Part shown: positions 1 through 10,584 of the stretch, piece by piece
Numbering within the stretch: the first letter of the stretch is position 1
Layout of the letters: every line of letters begins with the position of its first letter
Origin: Phymatolithon calcareum
Taxonomy: Eukaryota; Rhodophyta; Florideophyceae; Hapalidiales
Length of the DNA stretch: 64,000 bases
Direction: 5' to 3'
NCBI GenBank assembly: GCA_977006965.1
Contig: OZ345380.1
Coordinates: 1,860,001 to 1,924,000 of the forward strand
Made by a program: the position numbers and the translations under genes
Notes under the pieces: model-generated
What the model was told of the DNA's origin: nothing
The model's database searches: none
Seen by the model: only the letters and a program-made list of their open reading frames with translations

Positions 1-189
1 GTACATTATTCCCAAATGCATTTGCTTCGCCCATCGTTCCTGGCGTAAAGCTCTAAAGTGAAATGCACACCCGTTCTGTGCAGCCACACGACGACAAAAG
101 GGAGCAGCACAATACATGTACAAACCATTTTTACTAACCAGTCAAATGCTCGAAAGCAGTAAGAAAAGGCAAAAGCCTACTAATCACTA

Positions 190-1070
190 TCATCGACTCC
201 CATCGTCTCGACGAATCTGATGCAAAAGCCCAGTCGCCAATTCGCATCCCAACACTCCATTTCCACCCCACTCTGCATTCGGCCGCAGCTCCACATTTCG
301 CTACACCTCAGAACAACACATCAAACTCATCCATCAGAATCAATTCACACCCTCTCAATCGCAAAACAAAACAACACTTACCACCCGACTAGTCGCCGTC
401 GAATAAACCATAACGCTCGCCGCACCGCCATTCACCTCACACTCCGCAACCTATCCTCAATTCCCGTACAAAAATCAATCTCCACCGTCAGTCCCAATTC
501 CTCCACGCACACACAAAATTCCAAAACGCAACGCACCAATCGTCCAAAGTCCCCCTCCTTCCGAAACGCCTGCGCCGGTGTACCGACAATGAAATCCGAA
601 GTCGGCACAAGCCCCGCCTCATCCGCCGGGCTCTTCGGAAAGACGTCCACAACATGCCAGACACAGTCCGCCGCGCCCGCCACAGGTTCGAATCTTACCG
701 CCGCACCGAGCAGACCAGGCCCGTTCCATTTGACCGGTCTCAACACCACGGGTCGCAACGACCGGTCTATGATGTTGTAGACTTCAAGTTCGACGTCGCG
801 TCCCTCAAAACGCGACAGCATGTCGGCCAATGCACGGTCGTCACCGGACACTGCCGCGCCGCGCACGCCGAGAATGAAGTCCTCGAAGGCGCGCAATCCG
901 CACCTTGCAGCCGCGCTTCCGCGGAATACCTTCATTACACGGTAGCCGTGCGCGGACTCTGGGGAGGGCGCTTCGTCGGACGGGACCGACGAGCCTGACG
1001 TGGTTGGGGAGAGTGGGTCATCGGATTCGAGTTGCTTGCCGTCCGCTGGTGCGGACTCTGATTGCCCCAT
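190..1070 (-). CDS. GRASP-type Golgi reassembly-stacking protein, 3 exons
   Basis: GRASP55/65-family peripheral Golgi protein, which in known members tethers and stacks cisternae through two PDZ-like domains and membrane anchoring. I read three exons on the minus strand: 537-1070, 382-435 and 190-300, with GT-AG introns 436-536 and 301-381, both phase 0, giving 232 aa. The start at 1070 gives Met-Gly-Gln-Ser-Glu-Ser, a good N-myristoylation signal, which is how GRASPs attach to membranes; an in-frame upstream ATG at 1193 would bury it. PDZ1 begins near GYRVMKVFRGSAA. The interdomain signature GLLGAAVRFE followed by VWHVVDVFPKSPADEAGL and DFIVG is typical. Exons 2 and 3 restore PDZ2 (VMVYSTATSRV, then LRPNAEWGGNGVLGCELATG), closely matching the family's WGGxGxLGC motif. 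There is no long C-terminal Ser/Pro-rich tail, as in minimal protist GRASPs. Family call is secure; the exact splice sites are inferred from reading frame and homology. Confidence 0.9.
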
Positions 1071-2908
1071 TGTGACGAGTCGATAATCGATCGATCGACT
1101 TTTCTCAGACCGGGTGTTTGTTTGTCGCTGTGTAGAGGACGAGGTACGGCATCCTGTTGATACGTATGATACGGCGTCCTTTCGGGTTGTCAATCATTTT
1201 TACGGAACATTTTCGTAAAATGTTGGGTGAATGATGCAGCAGCAGGAAGGGGCCCCCAATGATTGCGCCTTGTCTTTCCAGAATGCTGGGAAGACAAGGC
1301 GCATATGATACGGTGCTCTTGAACCGAAGGGTATCACTTGCTGGTGCAGCTGTTCCTCAATAAGCTGATTCCCTTGCCTTTTCATCTCCTTGTATTGCAT
1401 TTCGTCCCTTTCGTGCTTCTGGAACCGGTTCTACACTTCCGCTGATCCGTTTGGGTTTCAGGGTTGGCGTAAACCCACCTTGAGCATATTAAAGGCGAGG
1501 AAAAGAGGGAACTTTTTGAGTGCGAATGATGCAGGCTTTTGAATTCAAGAAGTTCCAGCATTTCCTCGAGTCCAAATGGTCAGACAATGCAATCTAGGGT
1601 GCTTCGACTATTCCTATACTCCCGATCATTTGTCCCCCCTCTCTCTCCATGTCCGGTTTCTACCGACAATAGCAATTGCGGGTGTCCAAATTGTTGCAAT
1701 GCAATTGTCGCTTGAAACCTGAGCATGTGCGACAAGAAGGGAAATAGGACAAGAATGAGGGCACAGTTTGCACTTTCGTTTTGTTTCGTACTTTCTCCTG
1801 TCCAACATAGTGATGTCTGAGTATTACTGTGCATGCTTTCCAACTGCCGTGACCTCCGCACCGGTATCAGCATTTGTAGATACTGTCTGCTATCTTATCA
1901 TGTGTTTGATTGCCTTAGTTGGCGCTGTTAGAGCGGTTTCTGGTCGATACAAAGTTGATCCAAACGGGTGCCTATTGCTCCGGAAGAGAGAGCGCGGAAA
2001 TTTTTGTGTGTGCATTTTCTAAATTTCTGCCAGTGGAGATGAACATGAGGATCAATCCACAGTCAAGGCTAGGAAGATAGACGAACTTGCTGTACCACTA
2101 CCGAACCTCACGCATTACTTGACTCTTACTTCCTGCGATTAATTGTGATACCGCGACAACCTGGTGGATTGCCCGTTAGCTGATGCATATCTGATATCCA
2201 TTATACGACTTGCATCACCCTCCCATAAAGAATTCAGCGCCTCTCAAATGCACTGCCTACTCTGCCACATGGATAGCTACACTGCAGTACCGGATGGTAG
2301 TCATTTCTATCATTTTGTTGCAAAACTTTAGACATCTGTTCAATTCGGCGGTGCCTATGTGTCTCATAAACGTACATTGCAGCTACCAAACTTTTCTGCA
2401 CATTTGATTGCTTTTGATCGGGATGAACGCCGACGGTCTCACGCGGTAGACCGCGACTCGATTTTCGATATCGCTTCATCCACTTTGATCCTTCATTATC
2501 TTTCAGAAGTGACCCTCGCAGAAAAAACTGTACAGTACAGTACTAGGTTTGGAAGGTAGCTCGCTAATTATTGTGGTCCTGAAAAAGCTGTCAGTCCTTT
2601 TCACATATTGCCTACAGTACAGTTTACGCTAAACTTTGGTCTTCACGCTTGGACTTGTCTGCATGCATGATTCGTCCCAAAAAAAGTGATTTTCAACGAG
2701 ATTTTTGCCATAATCATCAACAGGATTCGAGCAACGGGACGGCAATGATACATGGGCTTCTCCCATTGGCCGTATCAACGTCTAAATTTATGATGCACAT
2801 CGCTGAAATATTCGCGATCTTAACCCGGCCCGACCCGATCGACACGAACTCTCCGCCCGCACCAACATCTCACCTACGCGCAAACACAATCGACCAGATC
2901 CATCTACC
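1071..2908. other. Gene-free spacer between GRASP and PGK
   Basis: No reading frame here resembles a protein family and no tRNA or rRNA signature was seen. It holds the 5' flanks of two divergent genes, GRASP (-) and phosphoglycerate kinase (+), and one strong hairpin at 1264-1303. The last 90 bases before the PGK start are C-rich and T-poor, a likely core promoter and 5' UTR. Confidence 0.5.
1264..1303. repeat. Inverted repeat / hairpin
   Basis: The arms TGCGCCTTGTCTT and AAGACAAGGCGCA are exact reverse complements around a 14-base centre. It lies in the GRASP 5' flank. Function unknown; it could be a foldback element remnant. Confidence 0.6.
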
Positions 2909-4174
2909 ATGTCGGGACTCTCATCGAAGCTGAGCGTGGACGCTCTTTCCCTCGCGGGCAAGCGAGTCTTCATCCGCGTGGACTTCAACGTCCCCTTCGA
3001 CAAAGCCACTGGCACCACCATCACCAACACGCAGCGCATTGACGCCGCCCTCCCCACGATCTCCCACGTACTCGGTGAAGGAGCCAAGTCCGTCGTGCTT
3101 GCCTCTCATCTCGGTCGTCCGAATGGCATCCCGAACCCGAAATACAGTCTCCGTCCCGTCGCCGAGGTGTTGGAGACGAAACTCGGTCGCAAGGTAACCT
3201 TCCTCGACGACTGTGTGGGCCCGGCCATCGAATCTGCCTGTGCGGATCCGGAGGAAGGATCCGTGATCCTGCTTGAAAACCTCCGTTTCCACGCAGAGGA
3301 GGAAGGCAAGGGTGTCGATGCCGACGGCAATAAAGTCAAACCGGAAAAGGAAGCTGTGACCGCCTTCCGTGCCGCACTCAGCAAGTTGGCGGATGTGTAT
3401 GTGAACGACGCATTCGGCACCGCGCATCGCGCACATTCCAGCATGGTTGGCATCGATCTTCCGCAAAAGGCTGCCGGATTCCTTATGAAGAAGGAGTTGG
3501 ACTACTTTGGCGGTGCATTGGACGAACCGAAGAGACCATTTCTGAGCATTCTCGGAGGAGCGAAAGTGAGCGATAAGATTCTATTGATTAATAATCTGCT
3601 CGATAAAGTCGACGAAATGATTATCGGTGGTGGTATGTGCTTCACATTCAAGAAGGTGATGTCCGGAATGAACATCGGCGGCTCACTGTTTGACGAAGAG
3701 GGTGCGAAACTCGTATCTGAAATAGTGGAGAGTGCAAAAGCAAAGGGGGTGAAACTCCATCTGCCGACCGATTTCAAAATTGCAGATGCATTCGCAAAGG
3801 ATGCAAACGCTAAGGTCGTCGCGGAGGGGGAGGGCATACCCGACGGATGGATGGGATTGGATGTGGGACCGGAGAGTATTGAAGCGCTGTGTGAAGTGGC
3901 GAAACGTGCAAAGACTGTTGTGTGGAATGGTCCGTTGGGTGTGTTTGAGTTTCCGCAGTTTGCAGATGGGACGAAGAAACTTATGGAGGCGGTTGTGGAT
4001 GCTACTGCAGAAGGATGTGTGTCGATTATTGGTGGGGGGGATACGGCTACGGCGGCGAAGGACTTTGGAGCGGAGGAGAAACTCAGCCATGTGTCCACTG
4101 GAGGCGGCGCTAGCTTGGAATTGCTGGAGGGGAAAGAACTGCCTGGTGTTGTCGCGCTTGATGAGAAGGCTTGA
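2909..4174 (+). CDS. PGK: Phosphoglycerate kinase
   Basis: Glycolytic and Calvin-cycle kinase that interconverts 1,3-bisphosphoglycerate + ADP and 3-phosphoglycerate + ATP. The intronless 421-aa frame is full length for the family (about 415 aa). The N-terminal half carries the substrate-binding motif RVDFNVPF near residue 22 and the basic loop HLGRPNG near residue 65; further on are LLENLRFH and the [11 protein letters not shown] segment. The C-terminal half has the nucleotide-binding loop GGGDTATAA and the terminal [13 protein letters not shown]. The protein begins [18 protein letters not shown], with no leader before the conserved start, so this copy looks cytosolic; a plastid isoform would have to be encoded elsewhere. 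An upstream in-frame start is not supported by similarity. Confidence 0.97.
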   Translation: MSGLSSKLSVDALSLAGKRVFIRVDFNVPFDKATGTTITNTQRIDAALPTISHVLGEGAKSVVLASHLGRPNGIPNPKYSLRPVAEVLETKLGRKVTFLDDCVGPAIESACADPEEGSVILLENLRFHAEEEGKGVDADGNKVKPEKEAVTAFRAALSKLADVYVNDAFGTAHRAHSSMVGIDLPQKAAGFLMKKELDYFGGALDEPKRPFLSILGGAKVSDKILLINNLLDKVDEMIIGGGMCFTFKKVMSGMNIGGSLFDEEGAKLVSEIVESAKAKGVKLHLPTDFKIADAFAKDANAKVVAEGEGIPDGWMGLDVGPESIEALCEVAKRAKTVVWNGPLGVFEFPQFADGTKKLMEAVVDATAEGCVSIIGGGDTATAAKDFGAEEKLSHVSTGGGASLELLEGKELPGVVALDEKA

Positions 4175-5375
4175 GGGTGGAAGGTATTGTAGTGTAGATG
4201 GAAGTGCACAGATGGAACGAGTGCGTTAGGTTGAGTCGTAAATATGTAGAATACGCCATTCAGGATATTCTTCTACTGGTTCTATCCGCAGAAGAGTCGC
4301 GAAAAGAATTGACAATTCTACATATGCTTGCTTGAGTGCGATGAGCACTAGCCTTGCAACTCCAATGAATTGCTTAACGCAAGACTTCGCTTACGGCAAG
4401 CGGCGTTTTTTCTTGTCTCTCGGCATCTGCATCGCCGCCTTTTTGTGAGAAATGGAGGCAAGCCACAACGAGCTATGCATTTCGAAACTTGGCATGGTGG
4501 GGTAGATGCCGAAGAGCAGGTGCTTCTATCAAGAGAAAGAGGAACCCTCGCTGAGTTTTCCTCGAAAGCACTACAGTCGTTTTCAGCACAGAACTACTGC
4601 ATGTCCAAATTCATTGAATAATATGTCTGCTTGACGTCAAGGTGTAGTACAGTAGTACTGTGGCTCTGCCCTGCTTTCGGACTTCTAGCGCCGACGGATG
4701 TAGGACAGACAAACACACACATGTGCTGCATCGGGACTATGGATTTCATTTGACAGGAAGAAAAAAGTGGAAATACGCAGCTCTGCAACACGACAGTTTG
4801 CTTCCAGGAAGAAGAAGCGGGACTTGGCAGTCGCACAGAGGAGGTCCCCCTCTATTCTGTACTTATTTTTCTGCCCCTATTTTGCAAGTAGCACATCCTC
4901 CCAACATGGCTGAACGTCCTGAGGTTCAGGTTCAGCTGAGTTGGGAGGATGTGCTACTTGCGGAATAGGAGCGGAAAAGTACGGGTCTCGCTTCGCAGTC
5001 TGTTTGTGTCAATTGCGCGACCAGGCGCTCAACGTTGCGCAGGCATTCTAAAACTCGACCGTCGGTCTGGATGTGCTTGAGCATCATTGGCTCGAGGGTT
5101 TGCTTAATCCTCAGATCAACGACAATGAGCCCACCTCGGGGTCCAGTGCAGGACCACCCATATATTAATTAATGAGAGTGGACCGAAGTGGGTGAGGAAT
5201 GTGCACCTCATACGCCCAGTGGGTTTATGAGACGAGTGCGTGATGCGCATCTCACCCTTCGTTTCGGAACGAGTGTCCACAAGGATGAGCCCGCCCTCCA
5301 CGGACAGATCCAATCCCCTATAAACTGTCGCAGTCGTTTCACACAGTTGTAGACTGGACAACCTCATCCCCCGCA
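4175..5375. other. Spacer between PGK and MsrA, with a foldback element
   Basis: Carries the PGK 3' flank, a foldback inverted repeat around 4884-4961, and the MsrA promoter region. No coding signal was recognised. Confidence 0.5.
4884..4961. repeat. Foldback inverted repeat, MITE-like
   Basis: Perfect 22-bp arms lie at 4884-4905 and 4940-4961. The inverted similarity continues imperfectly outward to about 4857 and 4992 (gtactt... and ...aagtac). The loop itself contains ctgaac/gttcag. Probably a small foldback transposon; no duplicated target was identified with certainty. Confidence 0.6.
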
Positions 5376-6621
5376 ATGACCGTAAATTACACGGCGTTCG
5401 CATCTGCCGCACCACTGCTACTGCGCGGAACCGCCCGCCACTCTCTGCACCGCACGCCGCTTGCACGACGCCCATTCTTCGTGTCCCCGTCACGGATCGA
5501 CATGGGGCTCGGCGACGTCCTCAATCGCGTGTTCGGCAGCGCTGGCGACACGGCCGTGGAGCCGGGTACGCACGCCGTGCTCGGCTCCCCTGTTGCGTTG
5601 CCCGATCTTGCGGTGCCGCCGCTGCAGACGGCGACGTTTGGACTGGGATGGTACGTCCATTTGCTGAATTGCGCGAACGAAGGAATGCGGACAGGACGAC
5701 TGACTGACTGCCCGTGAGTGATGCGGTTGGACGGACAGCTTCTGGGGCGCGGAGCGCAAATTCTGGAATACGCCCGGGGTTTACTCCACTAGTGTCGGAT
5801 ATGCCGCGGGGGCGACAGAGAACCCCACGTACAGCGAGGTCTGCTCCGGTCGCACTGGACATGCAGAGGTAGGTTGTGAATTGCGTCGTGGCGGTGAATG
5901 GGAGATGTTGTGCTCGAATGCGATGTGCTCACCGGTGTGAACGACGAATGTGGTTGTTTATTGAAATTGTGCGCGCGCGTTCAGGTTGTGAATGTCGTGT
6001 TTGACTCTACGAAAACGAGTTACGACAAGTTGCTCGATGTGTTCTGGGAAGCGCATGATCCGACCACCAAGAACCGACAGGGCAATGACGTCGGTACGCA
6101 ATACCGTACGTTTTGCCAACCAACTTTTTAGGCTGTATTTAATCGTGTTAGTAGGTTTCACGTTGCGCTCGTTGACTCACGCACGCCCACGTGACTTTTC
6201 ATCTGAATATGGTTGATTGTGCGGACGGACGGAGCAGGTTCGATTATCATGTACTATAGCGAGGAACAGAAGAAGGCGGCAGAGGAGACAAAGGCACATT
6301 TTAATACCCTGCTGAAGGAAAAGGGGTATGGCCAAGTCGTCACGGAAATCGAGCCGGCCAAAACGTACTATCTCGCAGAGGATTATCGTGAGTTGAATCC
6401 AGTCCCTTCTTTTCCGCAAACCTCTTCACTCGTGTGCTAAGCGAACGATCAAGCGAACCATCACTTACATATTGCGATGTGAATTATGAATTGGCTCCCT
6501 TCTACTTCTCGTGACATGTGCGGAAACAGACCAGCAATATCTTCACAAGAACCCAGGCGGATACTGCGGATTGGGCGGAACGGGAGCGTATGTACCACCA
6601 GTTCGCGCAGAGGTTGAGTAA
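5376..6621 (+). CDS. MSRA: Peptide methionine-(S)-sulfoxide reductase, 5 exons
   Basis: Repairs oxidised methionine, reducing the S epimer of Met-sulfoxide with thioredoxin as the usual electron donor. Five exons give 255 aa: 5376-5650, 5739-5868, 5985-6105, 6238-6387 and 6530-6621. All four introns are GT-AG (88, 116, 132 and 142 bases) and the phases close in frame. The catalytic motif GCFWG is rebuilt across intron 1: its Cys-92 codon is TG in exon 1 and C in exon 2. Other hallmarks are [39 protein letters not shown] and [16 protein letters not shown], in family order. The first ~43 residues are rich in Arg, Ser and Ala with no acidic residue, consistent with an organelle-targeting leader; which organelle is not decided by sequence. 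The final Cys in GYCG is a candidate resolving cysteine. Confidence 0.94.
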
Positions 6622-6726
6622 ATAAGCATTGTTAGAGAGGGCGCGGAGGATACAGTATGGGTGAAGGGAAAAAACAAACAAACTGTGTGTGACCGCAAGC
6701 GAAAGAATAGGAGGTTTTAAAAGTTC

Positions 6727-7029
6727 TCAAAGTGTATCTTCCAACGTCAGCATTTTAAACAGGTCAGGGTCGACAGTCTTTTGCGTTTTTCGCACGAAAA
6801 CCGAAACTACTGTGTTTCCTGGAGCGAGCACGAGACCGAGTCTGCAACGTCGACGCTCATTGCCGTTTACGTCGCGCACTTCGACGGCGTCGCCCAAAAT
6901 CATGTTTCCTAGCTTGTCGAAGCACTCCAGATGACCTTCCACGCAACGTCCATCCTTCAACTGCAAAAGCACCACCTCGTCCAGCCACGACTGTACTTTC
7001 CCCACGTCTGGCCGCTCTCGTTCCCCCAT
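6727..7029 (-). CDS. Sm-fold protein, NAA38/LSMD1-like
   Basis: A 100-aa Sm/LSm-fold protein. The Sm1 motif is LKDGRCVEGHLECFDKLGNM (D, G and N in the expected places); the Sm2 motif is LGLVLAPGNTVVSVFV. The Pro-Gly-Asn-Thr-Val-Val-Ser form of Sm2, instead of the RNA-binding RG motif, resembles NAA38/LSMD1, the auxiliary subunit of N-terminal acetyltransferase C. LSM1 or another LSm is the alternative. The start at 7029 is preferred because the 62-residue upstream extension, from 7215, looks non-coding. The gene is convergent with MsrA (about 105 bases between stops) and divergent from NOP16, sharing a 267-base promoter region. Confidence 0.8.
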   Translation of the reverse strand: MGERERPDVGKVQSWLDEVVLLQLKDGRCVEGHLECFDKLGNMILGDAVEVRDVNGNERRRCRLGLVLAPGNTVVSVFVRKTQKTVDPDLFKMLTLEDTL

Positions 7030-7296
7030 TGCATGCAAACTCTTCAGTTCAATTCTCTTACTCGGGAGATGGATAAGGCAGGTGCACGAGGAATTCCCAA
7101 ATATTGAGTATTGTTGACGTTTCGTGACATCATAAACACGATGCTCAAATTTTTGATTACACGCATGTATTTCATTGTATGCCTGAAAATATTTGTTTTT
7201 CACTAATTCCTGCAAGCCTCTTGTCTCGCAACTGCGTCGACGTCGACCGCTCTCATCGACAGCGCTCGCTCTCCGTCGCGCTCAACAACGACCGCA

Positions 7297-7752
7297 ATGG
7301 TGAAGGTGCGCAAGGGGTCCCAAAAGGGGCTGCGAAAACTGACGCGCGGCGGCAGGAGACGCGCCAAACGAGTGGCGCACAAGTCGTCAGGTAACATGCC
7401 GGCCAAGTCGATCGGCGAGGGAATCGTGCGCGCGAATTGGAACGACAGAAGTACGCGACTGCAGAACTATGCGCGACTAGGGCTGTGCGCGGAGGTGAAC
7501 GATAAGTTGCGAGATGCGAAGATGCCCACGGCTGTTGTTTGTGAATTGCAGAAAATTGCAGACGCGGGTGAGAAACCCGCTGTGCCGAGAGTGGTCAAGG
7601 GGGAGTTTGATCTTGTTGATAAACTTACGGACAAGTATGAACGTGATTATGTGGCTATGGCGAGGGATATTAAGATTAATTATCTGCAGTGGACGCCGAA
7701 ACAACTGCAGCGCAAAGTGGAGCATGTGCTGAAACTCAGGGGGGAGATGTGA
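7297..7752 (+). CDS. NOP16: Ribosome biogenesis protein NOP16
   Basis: Nucleolar factor of 60S ribosomal subunit assembly, 151 aa and intronless; animal homologues are about 178 aa. The N-terminus is strongly basic (MVKVRKGSQKGLRKLTRGGRR), fitting pre-rRNA binding. A central NDRSTRLQNYARLGLCAEVN segment corresponds to the family's W-x-K-S-x-x-x-N-L-x-x-x-G-L block. The C-terminal YERDYVAMARDIKINYLQWT, followed by PKQLQRKVEHVLKL, is the diagnostic NOP16 motif (D-Y-x-A-M-A-R-D...T-P-x-Q). Divergent from the Sm-fold gene. Confidence 0.88.
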   Translation: MVKVRKGSQKGLRKLTRGGRRRAKRVAHKSSGNMPAKSIGEGIVRANWNDRSTRLQNYARLGLCAEVNDKLRDAKMPTAVVCELQKIADAGEKPAVPRVVKGEFDLVDKLTDKYERDYVAMARDIKINYLQWTPKQLQRKVEHVLKLRGEM

Positions 7753-10066
7753 GGGATTCTGCAATTGAGAACGGATGGAGTTTGATAGTTTTTGTGCGAG
7801 TGATCATGCGGCTGTTTATTTTTGTTTGTTGAGAGGTTTTACGGTGACGGTTTTGTAAATTTCTTGCTTCGACTGTACTGGTTGGTATGGTGTTGCGGTG
7901 GACAAGGTACTAATTCCTGGATCAGATGAAAGCGAACGCTAGGACCGCGGCCTTGTCGCCTAAATGTAAGCAGTAGGTGAGTATTCACTCGTCGCCCCTT
8001 CCTTTTTGGCGTCAAATGCGACTTGGCACTATGGCGGTAGCGGAGGAAAGAGGCAATCAATGTACGGCTGAAGAAGTATTCGACCTGTATTGCTGGTTAA
8101 TGTTGAACCATTCAATATTACTTGCCGCATTCCAAGTGCGGCAAGAACGCTCGTCGTCGGGCTTGACAAGTACGATGCCTAACCCTCGACTAACTTCATA
8201 GCTGTGAACCTCCGCATTGTTCTGCGCAGAGCATTCGATTATAGATTTGCGACCGCAGTATCCCTAAACAATTTTAGATGCAGTATATACGAATTCTTTT
8301 CTGTTCTCCGACCTCACTGGTTTTGTGCAAAAATGTTAAGAACCGATATTCCCCGACCGGCTTGTTGGCTGGCACCAGCGAGCCACCAAGCCGGTCGAGG
8401 GATATCGGTTTTCAAGTTTCGCGCCCGTATGAGTTTCAGGACATTTGAATATTGTTCGGGCCAATCCAAGTGTCTTATAAGTACGGGCACTGTGATTAGC
8501 CAACAACATTTTTCGTCTCGGTGCTGCAGAAGCAGTAATTGGCCAGATCCGCCTTAAGTTGCCTGACATTATTGCTTGGCAATTGTATGAAATGAATTCA
8601 AAAAAGCGCAGTTGCACCAATGATTTGTCTATCTTCTCGGCCGATTAGCTGTCCTTTTTCCTAATCTCTGAAAAAGTAACTCTAATTCTCATTTTCATGT
8701 TATCATAACTCAGACGATTGGGCGCGGAAGTTGCAAATCTCTTGTGCACCTTTCTGAGTACAAATAGGCATGAGCGCTGCCCACATCTCTCCGCCGCGTT
8801 CACCCACAGGCACGCAACCCGGGCAAGCTGCTGAAAACACACAGGCAGGAATCCAACAACTCTGCCTCCTTCGCCACCTTCCATCCACTGCCGACTGTTG
8901 CGAAAACTCCCTCTAGGCGCTCCATATTGCCTAGGATGTCACAGCAACTAACGTGCTGACGCACGTGATGCATCCGCGTGTCCCTCGTCTGTCCAAGTTT
9001 TCAAAGTCGTGTCTCTCACCGCCGGTGCAGAAGGTGTTCGGATGGTACGAGGCCTTGTTCGAGTTCCGTGTTGACAAGAAGAATGGACAGAAATGTGTGA
9101 TATGGTTGAACTATTGCTTGGTTCGCAATTCTGCTCTGCGTTTGTCTGGGATGGGTCGCTGGACCGCGAAGAGCCCGCGGGGCGACCCAACCCCGCTACA
9201 CGCAGCGTGGTGATTGCTGCAAGCTTCCTCACTCATGCGCGCTTTTCAACACTTGGGATGACCTAGTATTCTGCCAAGCGTGTCTTATTGTAGTCATGAG
9301 TAAATGTGTCCTTCGGTCATGATTTCTTGAATCGGACTTTCGCTTTGATATTCTTTGCCAATTATCGTGCACATATTTTCCTCACATGTAGCACTAGCAC
9401 ACGGCAGTTTTTTGCACCTAGAAACTATTCATTAATTGCTCTTCACCGATCAGAGGTGCGCTCCCTTCAGTCTTTGCAAGGAGACACCGCCTCTCGCAGT
9501 CCCGTTTTGCATCATGAATTCTTATCGCACGCAGAATCGCCTTAAAATACTACGTCCTTGGTTCTTGAAGAGCAGACGCTTGCCGATTATCCGTGTCTGG
9601 TTGTAAAGCAGCAATCAAAGGCCATCTGCTTGTGACGTGGAGTCACATGTGAGGTGAGTGCCAGCCTGGAGCAGCATACCTCCATTGAGTTTTCTTGTAT
9701 CTGAGTGCAAATTCTAAACGATGAAGACAGCCAATGTGTGTGCAGCGCTCGAACACACTCCGTGGCAGGGTTAAGTGCAGAGCTGTCAGAGTACACTCTC
9801 CCTTTCAACTCCTCTGTGGCGTATATGACAATCCACTGTGGAATTCATTTCTTCACACCTACAAACCTTGGATGACGGATAGAAAATATCGATGGAACGA
9901 AGAACGAACATGCGAAAAATCAGTATCTAAAACTCTTGGTGGAGCCGTTAGGAAACTTTGCACGAGGAAATTCGATCTAGGAATACGAAAAGTTGAGATG
10001 ACTTTGGTCCAGTTTAATGCGAATAGATAACGTTAAGAAGACAAAACGTATGTACAAAGGCTCAGC
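7753..10066. other. Spacer between NOP16 and histone H3
   Basis: About 2.3 kb with no recognisable protein-coding or RNA gene on either strand. It contains a long imperfect hairpin at 8341-8410 and several weaker inverted repeats. Open frames here are short and show no family motif. Confidence 0.45.
8341..8410. repeat. Imperfect 33-bp-arm hairpin
   Basis: The arms 8341-8373 and 8378-8410 pair with 4 mismatches in 33 positions around a 4-base loop. Each arm contains CGACCGGCTTG in the same or reverse-complement form. Probable MITE or foldback remnant; transcription could make it a hairpin RNA, which is speculation. Confidence 0.6.
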
Positions 10067-10525
<459 letters not shown>

Positions 10526-10569
10526 CTAAGTTTGAGGTACGTTTCGGGACGATGAATGCGAGGGCAGAA

Positions 10570-10576
10570 TTTTATA
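10570..10576 (-). promoter_or_regulatory. TATA box of histone H3
   Basis: Read on the minus strand this is TATAAAA, about 95 bases upstream of the H3 start codon. It lies only 4 bases from the CTAG where piggyBac-like element PB1 begins, so PB1 directly abuts the H3 core promoter. Confidence 0.6.
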
Positions 10577-10584
10577 CATTCTAG

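Noticed and set aside
220-780. Plus-strand 186-codon open frame
   Set aside because: Antisense to the spliced GRASP gene and its introns; no family motif.
1768-2022. 84-codon frame with a hydrophobic stretch
   Set aside because: Single short hydrophobic segment, no homologous pattern, no codon or promoter support.
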